A stretch of DNA of 10,826 bases from Desulfofustis sp. (GCA_030145365.1 JAQYVS010000333.1:1-10826), one strand, 5' to 3'; numbered from the stretch's first letter, positions 1 to 6,332 are shown. The notes: generated by a model not told the origin, from the letters alone. Translations and numbers: made by a program.

Positions 1-1
1 A

Positions 2-784
2 GGTTTTAGTGGAGTATACATATCCGGTGCTGTCATTTCCGCAGACCTTTGTTTACCCGATATAGGCCTTGCAACGCTCAGTGAATTTTCAAATCGCGGA
101 CGCCAGATTGCCCGAGTAACTGATTTACCTGCCATAATTGATATTGACACTGGGTTTGGGGAACCTATGAGTGTTGCCCGAACAATCCGGATAATGGAGG
201 AAGCGGGCCTTTCTGGCTGTCACATTGAGGACCAGGTGATGCCCAAACGCTGCGGGCACCTCGACGGAAAAGAACTCATTGATACGGTCAAAATGATGCA
301 ACGTATTCGCGCTGCTGCAGACGCCAGGCTGGATAGGAACTTTTGCCTGATTGCGCGAACAGACGCTCGAGCAGTTGAAGGAATAGAGAAAGCCATAAAC
401 CGTATGAAAGCTTATGTTGATGCCGGTGCGGACATGATATTTCCGGAAGCACTGGAAAATGAAAAAGAGTTTGCAGCCGTTCGCAGCGCACTCGATGTCC
501 CATTGTTTGCCAATATGACAGAGTTCGGGAAGAGCCGATTATTAAACAAAAAAGAGCTCGAAAACATCGGATATAATATTGTTATATATCCAGTGACGAC
601 CCTACGTTTGGCAATGGGAGAAGTTGATAGGGGACTAGAGGCAATACTAAGAGATGGTGACCAAAACCAAATCCTTGATAAGATGCAGCATCGAAAAGAC
701 CTCTATGAGCTCTTACGTTATGAAGATTATAATCAATATGATAAAAATCTTTTCAATTTCAAGCTAAAAGACACACCATTATAG
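2..784 (+). CDS. prpB: 2-methylisocitrate lyase, 5' end cut off by window edge
   Basis: The frame is open from the first bases of the window, so the ATG at 167 is internal and the gene begins outside the window. The 260 visible residues align by eye with the PrpB family of the isocitrate lyase/PEP mutase superfamily, which cleaves 2-methylisocitrate to pyruvate and succinate in the methylcitrate cycle of propionate oxidation. Seen directly: the DIDTGFGE metal-binding segment, then HIEDQVMPKRCGH with the KRCGH signature holding the catalytic cysteine (about residue 84 of the fragment), then LIARTDARAVEG, and FPEA and NMTEFG further on. About 35 N-terminal residues are missing relative to the E. 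coli enzyme (296 residues). The KRCGH motif argues for a lyase rather than a phosphonomutase or oxaloacetate decarboxylase. No other methylcitrate-cycle gene is visible; the next gene converges on it from the opposite strand. Confidence 0.93.
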   Translation, partial: GFSGVYISGAVISADLCLPDIGLATLSEFSNRGRQIARVTDLPAIIDIDTGFGEPMSVARTIRIMEEAGLSGCHIEDQVMPKRCGHLDGKELIDTVKMMQRIRAAADARLDRNFCLIARTDARAVEGIEKAINRMKAYVDAGADMIFPEALENEKEFAAVRSALDVPLFANMTEFGKSRLLNKKELENIGYNIVIYPVTTLRLAMGEVDRGLEAILRDGDQNQILDKMQHRKDLYELLRYEDYNQYDKNLFNFKLKDTPL

Positions 785-890
785 AATTATGAAGAGTGAA
801 CATTTGGACTGAGCAGACGCTTTTTTACAACGACAGTGGTTCTCCGTAATACCCCAACACAGAAACACCAGCTTTTTTTACCAATCGGCC

Positions 891-1328
891 CTACCGATTC
901 AGTACTTTTGAGGCATACAGACCGTTGATGTAGCTGCTGTCTTCTTCCTTGATGTTATCAAACTGGAAACCAATTTTATAGCCGCTTTGTATCTGCAATG
1001 ACTGCTTGACGATAGCCTGGCTAATAATTTTTTGTCGACCCAGAAAAAAACCGACTTTGACATGCTGACCAATTGCCAGTTCTTTTCTTAATACTACGGC
1101 AACCCCACCGCCACTGATATCATTCAAGATTCCGTCTGCAGTGAAATCCGATGTTGCAACTCTTACCGGAACGTTCTTCACTTCAAATATTGATGTCATA
1201 TCACCATCAGTTAACCGCTCAAATCTTCTCTTTGCGAGCGGTCCCTGACCGGAATAATCCCAATCCATCTGCAATCCGTCCAGGGAAGGTATCTCATCCC
1301 AGTCCTTTTTTTCTCCGACATAATCCAC
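891..1328 (-). CDS. PilZ-domain protein (likely c-di-GMP binding)
   Basis: This 145-residue protein carries both PilZ signature motifs: RRFER (RxxxR, residues 34-38) and, about 30 residues later, DISGGG (D/NxSxxG, residues 70-75), followed by an alternating beta pattern to FQFDNIKEEDSSYI. PilZ domains of this type bind cyclic di-GMP and act as stand-alone effectors of motility, adhesion or exopolysaccharide control. There is no membrane segment, so it should be cytoplasmic. The chosen start is GTG at 1328, the first possible start after an in-frame TGA, but no Shine-Dalgarno sequence precedes it. A well-placed ATG with AGGA lies at 1363 in a different frame (see findings), so the N-terminus is uncertain; the first 20 residues are not part of the domain. 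The gene is separated from the operon upstream by about 200 bp and probably has its own promoter. Confidence 0.88.
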   Translation of the reverse strand: MDYVGEKKDWDEIPSLDGLQMDWDYSGQGPLAKRRFERLTDGDMTSIFEVKNVPVRVATSDFTADGILNDISGGGVAVVLRKELAIGQHVKVGFFLGRQKIISQAIVKQSLQIQSGYKIGFQFDNIKEEDSSYINGLYASKVLNR

Positions 1329-1379
1329 TTTCGGTGATTTTCACCAACAACACGGATACCCATCTATTTCCTGTGAGAA

Positions 1380-1407
1380 AAGATAATGCAGCCACATTGT
1401 TTGACAA
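1380..1407 (-). promoter_or_regulatory. Possible sigma-70 promoter for the PilZ gene
   Basis: On the - strand, TTGTCA (1402-1407; 5 of 6 to the -35 consensus) is followed after 16 bases by TATCTT (1380-1385; 4 of 6 to the -10 consensus). The predicted transcript would begin near 1373, about 45 bases upstream of the GTG start. This is pattern matching only. Confidence 0.3.
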
Positions 1408-1455
1408 ACAGCTTACCTGGTGAACTCCAACATCACAACTGTAGAGTCAATAAGA

Positions 1456-1486
1456 GCTGAGGTGGCGGCAAAGCACCACCTCGAGC
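1456..1486 (-). terminator. Hairpin after the last operon gene, possible terminator without a U-tract
   Basis: The sequence GAGGTGG (1459-1465) pairs with CCACCTC (1476-1482) over a 10-base loop. The stem extends by GCT/AGC across a one-base bulge, giving about ten pairs. It lies about 40 bp downstream of the stop codon of the last operon gene. Neither strand has a T-run after the stem, so it is not a classic intrinsic terminator. It may stabilise the 3' end of the transcript. Confidence 0.35.
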
Positions 1487-1526
1487 AATGAGCAGAACCG
1501 GATCAGGACCGACCCGGAATGTTAAT

Positions 1527-1937
1527 TCATGATTTTTTTTCGTGCACCGTTTTGGAGATATAGTCTTCAACGCTTTTCTGCAAGGTTGTTTCTGCCAGCT
1601 GTGCACAATGCAGATGGGTTTCGGGTAATTGCCCCACGAGCTCCATAATGGAGATCATATTGATCTTTTTTACCTCGGTGATACTTTTATCGCGAGCCAG
1701 CATAGTTGCCGCTTCGACACAAAGCTTGCTGTAGGAACAACCATCTGTCCAACTGTGGGCTGACGTTACGATATTGTCGTCGATCTTCAGCCCTATTTCC
1801 ATAGTATCCCCGCAATTACCGGCAACTTTGGCAATACCTTCCGGTTCTTCAATGACGGGGTTCCCGTAATAATGGAGCAGAAACCATACGGCTCCAACAG
1901 AAAAAATGAGCAGAAATGCAATAACCAGACTGGACAT
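1527..1937 (-). CDS. IscU/NifU-N-like Fe-S scaffold with an N-terminal membrane anchor
   Basis: This 136-residue protein begins with a hydrophobic helix (about residues 3-22, SLVIAFLLIFSVGAVWFLL) followed by a linker. Residues 39-128 then form an IscU-like domain. The three scaffold ligand positions are present: C42 in NCGD with D44, C67 in TDGCS, and C111 in HLHCAQLA, plus an extra C73 (CX5C). IscU-type scaffolds assemble transient Fe-S clusters in the cytosol. The N-terminal helix has few positive charges before it, so whether the domain sits inside or outside is not clear from sequence. It is the last gene of the operon, 66 bp after a soluble paralogue. The ATG at 1937 has only a weak GGAAAA/GAAG upstream. 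The domain call is firm; a role in delivering clusters at the membrane is inference. Confidence 0.82.
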   Translation of the reverse strand: MSSLVIAFLLIFSVGAVWFLLHYYGNPVIEEPEGIAKVAGNCGDTMEIGLKIDDNIVTSAHSWTDGCSYSKLCVEAATMLARDKSITEVKKINMISIMELVGQLPETHLHCAQLAETTLQKSVEDYISKTVHEKKS

Positions 1938-2003
1938 TACTTCAGTTTTCCATCAATGATACAAGGGAATTGTAACGATGATTTTGGGCTTAAGAAAATG
2001 TGC

Positions 2004-2468
2004 TTACCGATCACCCCACCTTCTGTTACTGACGATCCCAATCATATAATTATTGACCGCCTCCTGCAAGGCTTTGATTGCCAGGGTCGCACAATGCCTC
2101 TCTTCATCGGGAAATGTACCGATCATGTTGAGTACATCATCAGGTTCCAATTCAAGAAGTTCTTCCGGATTCCTGTCATGTGCAAGTTCAGCGGTAAAAG
2201 AGCCGCAGAGTGCGCTTGAGCCACACCCGTCGGTGGTATAGGAAGCCTTCTCAACCCGATTGTCTTTGAATTTCAAAAAGATATTTATGGTGTCGCCACA
2301 GCCGCCCTTCAACCCGCCGGAAGCATCGGCATCTGCCAGCGGCCCACTGTAACGGGGATTTCGCCAACGATCAAACCCTTTAGCCCCGTATGCCTGCTTT
2401 GCATCACTAAAAACTTGGTCTTGCAGCTGTTGCACGACAGTTTCAAATTCTTTGTCAGTCATTGCCAT
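2004..2468 (-). CDS. IscU/NifU-N-like iron-sulfur cluster scaffold protein
   Basis: This is a 154-residue soluble member of the IscU/NifU N-terminal scaffold family. After a helical N-terminus (residues 4-30), the NPRYSGPL segment corresponds to the HNPRNVG region of IscU. Then come C57 with D59 in GGCGDT, C82 in TDGCGSSALC with an extra C88, and C126 in EERHCATLA. These are the three cluster-ligand cysteines and the conserved aspartate. The CX5C variant is common in anaerobe scaffolds. No IscS-type cysteine desulfurase is encoded in the window, so sulfur must come from elsewhere. The gene follows the ORP-like gene by 23 bp and precedes the membrane-anchored paralogue. Two ATGs two codons apart (2468 and 2462) could both serve as start; neither has a strong Shine-Dalgarno sequence. 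Confidence 0.88.
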   Translation of the reverse strand: MAMTDKEFETVVQQLQDQVFSDAKQAYGAKGFDRWRNPRYSGPLADADASGGLKGGCGDTINIFLKFKDNRVEKASYTTDGCGSSALCGSFTAELAHDRNPEELLELEPDDVLNMIGTFPDEERHCATLAIKALQEAVNNYMIGIVSNRRWGDR

Positions 2469-2491
2469 GGTTTTTCATATCGCTCTCGGCT

Positions 2492-2851
2492 TTACCAATG
2501 CGCCTCCGCATTTGGTGTTTCCTGGTAAACTACATTCTTGGTCTTAAACAGTTCAACCGCGTCAGAAACGGTTCCCTCAATATCACTGATTACCTTAACA
2601 CCGGCTGCCTGAAGTGTTTGAAATGCTTTCGGACCGCAATACCCGGTCAGCAAAACATCTGCTCCCTTATTATGAACCATTGAGGCAGCCTGGATACCAG
2701 CACCTTTGAAAGAATTCGCGTTTTCGGAGTTATCAACCGCTTCATATTCCATGGTTTCAGTATCAACAATCATGAGATAGGCCGCCCTGCCAAAACGAGG
2801 ATCAACCTGAGCATTCAGGCCAGAACCTTTTGCGCTTATTGCTATTTTCAT
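2492..2851 (-). CDS. NifX/NifB-like (PF02579 type) protein, candidate ORP orthologue
   Basis: This 119-residue protein has the layout of the MTH1175/orange-protein family: MKIAISAKGSGLNAQVDPRFGR at the N-terminus, an IVDTET strand, GAGIQAA near residue 51, and LLTGYCGPKAF (C72). In Desulfovibrio the ORP protein of this family binds a mixed Mo-Cu sulfide cluster, and relatives such as NifX and NafY carry FeMo-cofactor precursors. Of the three family members in the operon, this one looks most like ORP (VDPRFGRA plus TGYCGPKAF). No nitrogenase gene is in the window, so a nitrogen-fixation role is not supported. A good Shine-Dalgarno sequence (GGAGAG) precedes the ATG at 2851. The gene follows another family member by 21 bp. 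The family call is firm; the orthology to ORP is inference from motifs and neighbours. Confidence 0.88.
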   Translation of the reverse strand: MKIAISAKGSGLNAQVDPRFGRAAYLMIVDTETMEYEAVDNSENANSFKGAGIQAASMVHNKGADVLLTGYCGPKAFQTLQAAGVKVISDIEGTVSDAVELFKTKNVVYQETPNAEAHW

Positions 2852-2872
2852 GTTCTCTCTCCGCTTGATGAC

Positions 2873-3253
2873 TTAATGTCCACCGCCCCCGCAAACCTGA
2901 TCATCAGAAATCATCGTCAGTTTACCGGCAAGTAAATCTTTCACAACTGGTTTGATCTCCGCCCGTTCAGCATCATGATACACATCTATGCCGACCTGGC
3001 GAAAACCCATCAAGGGTCGCATGCCAATCCCACCGACAATAAGCGCATTGACGTGATTGCTTGCCAGCAGATTAACAGGCACCATACAGCCGCCCTGCAC
3101 ATGTTCTTCGTTTTGAATCGTGGTGACGGAAGTGATCCTGCCATCTTCTGCATCGATACAGGTAAATACATCACAATGTCCGAAATGACCTGCCCGCTGG
3201 CCATCGATTCCACCCAGTCCAACGGACGGTACCGCAATACGAATCTTCTTCAT
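2873..3253 (-). CDS. NifX/NifB-like metal-cluster protein with a CGGGGH tail
   Basis: This 126-residue protein belongs to the dinitrogenase iron-molybdenum cofactor family (PF02579 fold). It has IAVPSVGLGG at the N-terminus, AGHFGHCDVF (residues 21-30), GGCMVP (C56), and ALIVGGIGMRPLMGF. It ends in CGGGGH (residues 121-126), a cysteine/glycine/histidine tail that could bind metal. Candidate ligands are C27, C32, C56, C121, H23, H26 and H126. The frame is open up to 3349, but the ATG at 3253 is chosen because AAGGAG sits six bases before it and because the family's fold starts there; the upstream extension overlaps the preceding gene. It lies 13 bp after the second ATPase. It probably accepts or carries a metal-sulfur cluster with the ATPases as partners; this function is inference from context. 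Confidence 0.87.
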   Translation of the reverse strand: MKKIRIAVPSVGLGGIDGQRAGHFGHCDVFTCIDAEDGRITSVTTIQNEEHVQGGCMVPVNLLASNHVNALIVGGIGMRPLMGFRQVGIDVYHDAERAEIKPVVKDLLAGKLTMISDDQVCGGGGH

Positions 3254-3259
3254 TACTCT

Positions 3260-3265
3260 CTCCTT
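3260..3265 (-). promoter_or_regulatory. Shine-Dalgarno site that fixes the start at 3253
   Basis: AAGGAG lies six bases before the ATG at 3253 on the - strand. It supports this internal ATG over the longer open frame starting at 3349. Confidence 0.7.
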
Positions 3266-3266
3266 T

Positions 3267-4172
3267 CTATTTAAACACCGGCAGAAGCGTATCTGCCTTT
3301 TCATGGTTAAGTGCTTTCGACTGGCAAATGTTCTGCCAGAGGCAAGCAACTGATTTGGTTAATTCAGATCGGGGGGCATATTCAACTATGGTTTGAGCTT
3401 TTACCATGGCTTTGGTAAAAGTCGGATCAAACGGGACGCGCCCTACTACTTGAAGTTTTCTTTTTTCTGCCTCTTCCTCGATGGTGAGAGTCATATCACC
3501 ATTTAGATCGTACTTGTTGATACAGACCAGCGAAGGCCTTTTGAAATGTGCAGCCAAATCGGCGACCCGCTGCATATCGTGCAGCCCAGACACGGTAGGC
3601 TCGACAACGATAAGTACTGCCGTTGCTCCGCTTATCGAAGCAATTACCGGACAACCGATACCCGGGGGACCATCGGTAATAATCAAGTCATACCCTTGGC
3701 TTTCCGCCAGCTCTTTTGCCTGATTGCGGATAAGGCTAACCAGTTTGCCCGAATTTTCTTCGGCAATTCCGAGTCGGGCATGCACCATTGGGCCAAAACG
3801 CGTCTCTGATATAAACCAGGTACCACATGTCCTGGGATTAAAATCAATGGCATCTTCTGGACAGAACACATGGCAAACACCGCACCCTTCACATGCAAGA
3901 GGGTCGACAACGAAATCAGAACTGATTGCTGAAAACGTGCACATATCCTCGCAGATGCCGCATTTGCTGCAATCATCTGTCCTGATTACCGCCTTACTGC
4001 CGCCGATAAAATCAGTACGCTGGGCTATTTCCGGTTTGAGAAGTAAATGCAGATCGGCAGCATCGACGTCGGTGTCACAGAGCATATGGTTCTTGGCCAG
4101 TGCTGCAAAAGCTGCCGTCATACTTGTTTTACCGGTTCCCCCCTTTCCGCTTATAATCACCAGTTCATTCAT
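3267..4172 (-). CDS. MinD/Mrp-like ATPase with a two-[4Fe-4S] ferredoxin insert (second of pair)
   Basis: This 301-residue P-loop ATPase belongs to the MinD/ParA (SIMIBI) class. Seen directly: a deviant Walker A, GKGGTGKT (residues 9-16), the DTDVDAADLH A' motif (33-42), and the DGPPGIGCP switch motif (167-175). Between A' and switch is a ferredoxin-like insert with two CxxCxxCxxxC motifs, at C68/71/74/78 and C94/97/100/104. A further C116 follows. Proteins of this type are the paired 'Fe-S cluster-binding/ATPase' subunits of the Desulfovibrio ORP complex and are related to the Mrp/Nbp35 cluster-carrier ATPases. Its ATG overlaps the stop of the preceding gene by four bases (ATGA), so the two ATPases are translationally coupled and probably form a heterodimer. 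The substrate is unknown; cluster transfer to the NifX-like proteins encoded just downstream is a reasonable guess. Confidence 0.92.
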   Translation of the reverse strand: MNELVIISGKGGTGKTSMTAAFAALAKNHMLCDTDVDAADLHLLLKPEIAQRTDFIGGSKAVIRTDDCSKCGICEDMCTFSAISSDFVVDPLACEGCGVCHVFCPEDAIDFNPRTCGTWFISETRFGPMVHARLGIAEENSGKLVSLIRNQAKELAESQGYDLIITDGPPGIGCPVIASISGATAVLIVVEPTVSGLHDMQRVADLAAHFKRPSLVCINKYDLNGDMTLTIEEEAEKRKLQVVGRVPFDPTFTKAMVKAQTIVEYAPRSELTKSVACLWQNICQSKALNHEKADTLLPVFK

Positions 4173-5023
4173 TGGAGAATCCCCCCTGAGCTTGTGATCG
4201 CTGTAATTTGGGCAAACAGATCGACAAATTTTTCACGCCATTTGAGGGAATGTTCAGCGATGAGATCGCCCCGTGAGTAAGATTCTGCAATACTTCGCTC
4301 AAACGGAATCTCAAGAAGCACCGGAATTGACTCCCGACGCGCATATTCATACACCTCGTCGTCACCGATATCTGATCGGTTAATAACCAGACCGCACGGC
4401 AGCCCCAGTTGCTTGACCGCCTCAACGGCTAAGACCAGGTCATGCAGGCCGAATGGAGTGGGCTCGGTCACGAGAAGGACAAAGTCACTATCCTTCATTG
4501 CAGCAATCGCCGGACACGATGTTCCCGGAGGAGCGTCGATGATCACCAGTTCATTGGATTGAGTGAGCGCCCTGACCCTGTGGATCAAGGGAGGACTCAT
4601 GGCTTCACCGACACGAAGCCGACCATAGCTGAAATCTATCTTGCCCATGTACCCTGACTCCATGGTTCCCAGTTCACGGTGCGCTTCGCCAACTGCTCCT
4701 TCTGGACAGATCGCCATACAGCCCTCGCAGCTATGGCACAGTTCAGGAAAAACCAGGACTTTTTCCCCGATCACCGCCAGAGCATTAAACTGGCAGATTT
4801 CAGAGCATTTACCGCAGCCGTTGCATTTTGCTGTATCAATCGACGGAATAAACGTTTGTACCTTGGTTGAGTCCATGTGCTCAGCTCTGATGAACAGATG
4901 GGCATTGGGTTCTTCAACATCACAATCAAGGAGTGTCAGCTTCCGATCCAGGCTGACGGCTAAATTTGTCGAAACCGTGGTTTTTCCGGTTCCGCCTTTT
5001 CCACTTGCTACGCTGATAATCAT
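4169..5023 (-). CDS. MinD/Mrp-like ATPase with a two-[4Fe-4S] ferredoxin insert (first of pair)
   Basis: This 284-residue protein is a paralogue of the next gene. Walker A GKGGTGKT is at residues 8-15, the A' motif LLDCDVEEPNAHL at 31-43, and the switch IIDAPPGTSCP at 161-171. The ferredoxin insert carries C67/70/73/77 and C96/99/102/106, enough for two 4Fe-4S clusters. The VEEPNAHLF segment is characteristic of this ATPase subfamily. It has no membrane segment or signal peptide and should be cytosolic. It follows the pseudo-receiver gene by 36 bp and overlaps the second ATPase by four bases. By analogy with the D. vulgaris ORP complex (loci around DVU2103-DVU2109) the two ATPases act together, and a link to cell-division positioning has been reported there. 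Whether that applies here cannot be read from sequence. Confidence 0.92.
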   Translation of the reverse strand: MIISVASGKGGTGKTTVSTNLAVSLDRKLTLLDCDVEEPNAHLFIRAEHMDSTKVQTFIPSIDTAKCNGCGKCSEICQFNALAVIGEKVLVFPELCHSCEGCMAICPEGAVGEAHRELGTMESGYMGKIDFSYGRLRVGEAMSPPLIHRVRALTQSNELVIIDAPPGTSCPAIAAMKDSDFVLLVTEPTPFGLHDLVLAVEAVKQLGLPCGLVINRSDIGDDEVYEYARRESIPVLLEIPFERSIAESYSRGDLIAEHSLKWREKFVDLFAQITAITSSGGILQ

Positions 5024-5059
5024 AATGTTCGTGACCTTAAAATTTATCTACACAGGAAA

Positions 5060-5431
5060 TCAACAGATCCTGGCTACATGCTCCACTAACTTCTGAGCCT
5101 GCGCTGCTCCTGGATGGGGCGGCAACTGCATGAATATTCCCAACCCTTCCGTCGATTCATGGAATTCATGCGGATAGAGCGGCGAAACAAGAGCGCAATG
5201 GATAAACGGATTCTTTTTCACCAATTCACGTATAAATGTCAGACCGCTGCCTTCTCTGATATCTTCAGCCGCGACAATCACCTCCACCATTTTATCTATC
5301 ACTGACGGCATTGCCCGTTCCGAAGAATCTACGCTGATAACCTGTATCTGTTCATATTCAGCAAGTGCCTGGCTCAACTCGGCGAAATAGCCTGGATCTT
5401 TGCTGACCAAAAGCACATTGATTTTCTTCAT
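5060..5431 (-). CDS. Receiver-like protein lacking the phospho-acceptor aspartate
   Basis: This 123-residue protein has the alternating strand/helix pattern of a CheY-like receiver: MKKINVLLVSKDPGYFAEL (beta1/alpha1), VEVIVAAEDIREGSGL (beta3 and following loop), and IHCALVSPLYPHEF (beta4 region). Aligning GSGL with the D-G-L of CheY puts alanine (A54/A55) where the phosphorylated aspartate should be, although E56-D57 are adjacent. One of the two N-terminal acidic residues is also replaced (SKD). It is therefore probably a pseudo-receiver working through protein contacts, not phosphorylation. The frame is open to 5527, but the ATG at 5431 is preferred because the receiver fold starts there, GGAAT lies just upstream, and the extension overlaps the previous gene. 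No histidine kinase is nearby. Assignment to the receiver fold rests on pattern only. Confidence 0.7.
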   Translation of the reverse strand: MKKINVLLVSKDPGYFAELSQALAEYEQIQVISVDSSERAMPSVIDKMVEVIVAAEDIREGSGLTFIRELVKKNPFIHCALVSPLYPHEFHESTEGLGIFMQLPPHPGAAQAQKLVEHVARIC

Positions 5432-5475
5432 TACAATTCCTATAACTCCTGTAATCCCTTCAATTTTAAATGGCT

Positions 5476-5781
5476 CTAATGATGTAATTGTTGAACGTGT
5501 TTGTTTGGATCTTCCGGCTTTGGCCACCGTTCGACCAGAGCGTCAATTTTTTCAATGAGTATTTTGAGCTTTTTATCGTGTGCTTCAATATGCCTTCGCA
5601 ATTCGGCTGAAATCTCCATCCTGCCTGGCCGTTGAACCTGACATTGCTCCCTGGTTTTCGTGATCCTCAGCCTGGGATGAGCAGATTGTTGCACCCTGCC
5701 ACGATGTTTCTGATCATTGGAGAGTCTTCGGTTTCCGTTTCCATCACGTGTTTCACCATTTCTGCTGCTAAAGCCGGTCAT
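5476..5781 (-). CDS. Small basic protein of unknown function with a C-terminal helix
   Basis: I do not recognise this 101-residue protein. The N-terminal half (residues 1-54) is basic and polar (many R, N, Q, G) and probably disordered, with one cysteine (C47). Residues 55-87 (from MEISAELRRHIEAHDKK through ALVERW) should form an amphipathic helix, perhaps a coiled coil. The end is rich in Pro and His (NKHVQQLHH). It is likely real: AGGA sits seven bases before the ATG at 5781, and spacing fits the operon (35 bp after the first gene, 44 bp before the next). ORP-type loci often hold small poorly conserved proteins at this place, but no homology is claimed. The layout suggests an adaptor that holds partners through the helix; this is a guess. 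Confidence 0.65.
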   Translation of the reverse strand: MTGFSSRNGETRDGNGNRRLSNDQKHRGRVQQSAHPRLRITKTREQCQVQRPGRMEISAELRRHIEAHDKKLKILIEKIDALVERWPKPEDPNKHVQQLHH

Positions 5782-5816
5782 AATTAATTCCTCTCAGTAT
5801 CCGATTTGCAACGCTC

Positions 5817-6179
5817 TTATGTTTCTTCCTGTTGCACAATGTGATCTTTTGAACAGCCGGGCATGATAAACGATTCAATCGATTGATCCGATGAATAGGC
5901 TGTTAAAAATTTCTCTACATTACCACTGACAAAAGGAATCAGAGAGATGCCGGTCTGTTGTATAATCTCTGCCGGATGTGCGGAAATTGCGCCGCAGATC
6001 AATGTATCGATTTCCTGTTCAACAAGCATCCGGGCTAACTGCCAGCCGACATGACGGGGCAAAAATTCTCGTCTTTCACCGAGAACTTCCCCATCTTTAA
6101 TCTCGGCTATGAGCATGGTCTGAGCCGAATCAAATACCGGGGAGATTCGGTTTCCCCATACGGTCATTGCAACTTTCAT
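5817..6179 (-). CDS. NifX/NifB-like protein, first gene of the sigma-54 operon
   Basis: This 120-residue protein opens with MKVAMTVWGNRISPVFDSA, the typical start of one PF02579 (dinitrogenase iron-molybdenum cofactor) subfamily. It continues with DTLICGAIS (C62), a GISLIPFVSGNVEKFL segment, and a terminal MPGC motif (residues 106-109), both frequent in this subfamily in Desulfobacterota. It differs from the two downstream family members, which have VDPRFGR and GHFGHC instead. ATGs at 6197 and 6194 are also in frame; the ATG at 6179 is preferred because GAGGA is correctly placed before it and the family starts at this methionine. It is the promoter-proximal gene, with a predicted 34-base leader from the sigma-54 start site. 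The cluster it may bind is unknown. Confidence 0.87.
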   Translation of the reverse strand: MKVAMTVWGNRISPVFDSAQTMLIAEIKDGEVLGERREFLPRHVGWQLARMLVEQEIDTLICGAISAHPAEIIQQTGISLIPFVSGNVEKFLTAYSSDQSIESFIMPGCSKDHIVQQEET

Positions 6180-6223
6180 TTGCACGGTCCTCATCATGGT
6201 TTATCAATACTCGCTACCCACGA

Positions 6224-6239
6224 TGCAAGCACAGTGCCA
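6224..6239 (-). promoter_or_regulatory. Sigma-54 (-24/-12) promoter of the ORP-like operon
   Basis: On the - strand the sequence reads TGGCACTGTGCTTGCA, matching the sigma-54 consensus TGGCAC-N5-TTGCW at every fixed position. The GC of the -12 element is at 6225-6226, which puts transcription start near 6213, 34 bases before the ATG at 6179. The sigma-54 activator gene immediately upstream strengthens the call. Confidence 0.92.
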
Positions 6240-6253
6240 GCATTAAACCGCCG

Positions 6254-6293
6254 TTATAATTTATTATTTATTAATAATTACAAAGATATAAGG
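6254..6293 (-). promoter_or_regulatory. AT-rich spacer between promoter and activator sites
   Basis: This stretch of about 40 bases is almost entirely A and T, in contrast to the flanks, and lies about 40-80 bp upstream of the predicted start. At sigma-54 promoters this interval often bends, naturally or through IHF, to bring the activator to polymerase. No exact IHF consensus was found by eye. Confidence 0.4.
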
Positions 6294-6332
6294 AATGGAC
6301 TGGGTGTCGCATTGAGTAAGGCAATGCCCACT

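Noticed and set aside
785..890. Terminator between the convergent prpB and PilZ genes
   Set aside because: Two T-runs are present, but no stem longer than about four pairs precedes either of them.
2873..3349. Longer version of the NifX-like gene starting at 3349
   Set aside because: The extra 32 residues overlap the end of the second ATPase and have no homology-like pattern, while AAGGAG marks the ATG at 3253.
5060..5527. Longer version of the receiver-like gene starting at 5527
   Set aside because: The extension overlaps the preceding gene and lies before the first predicted strand; the ATG at 5431 fits the fold and has a ribosome-binding site.
2492..6179. Nitrogen-fixation (nif) cluster
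   Set aside because: NifX/NifB-like proteins and scaffolds occur, but there is no nifHDK, nifEN or radical-SAM nifB. The ATPase pair and sigma-54 activator fit an ORP-type locus instead.
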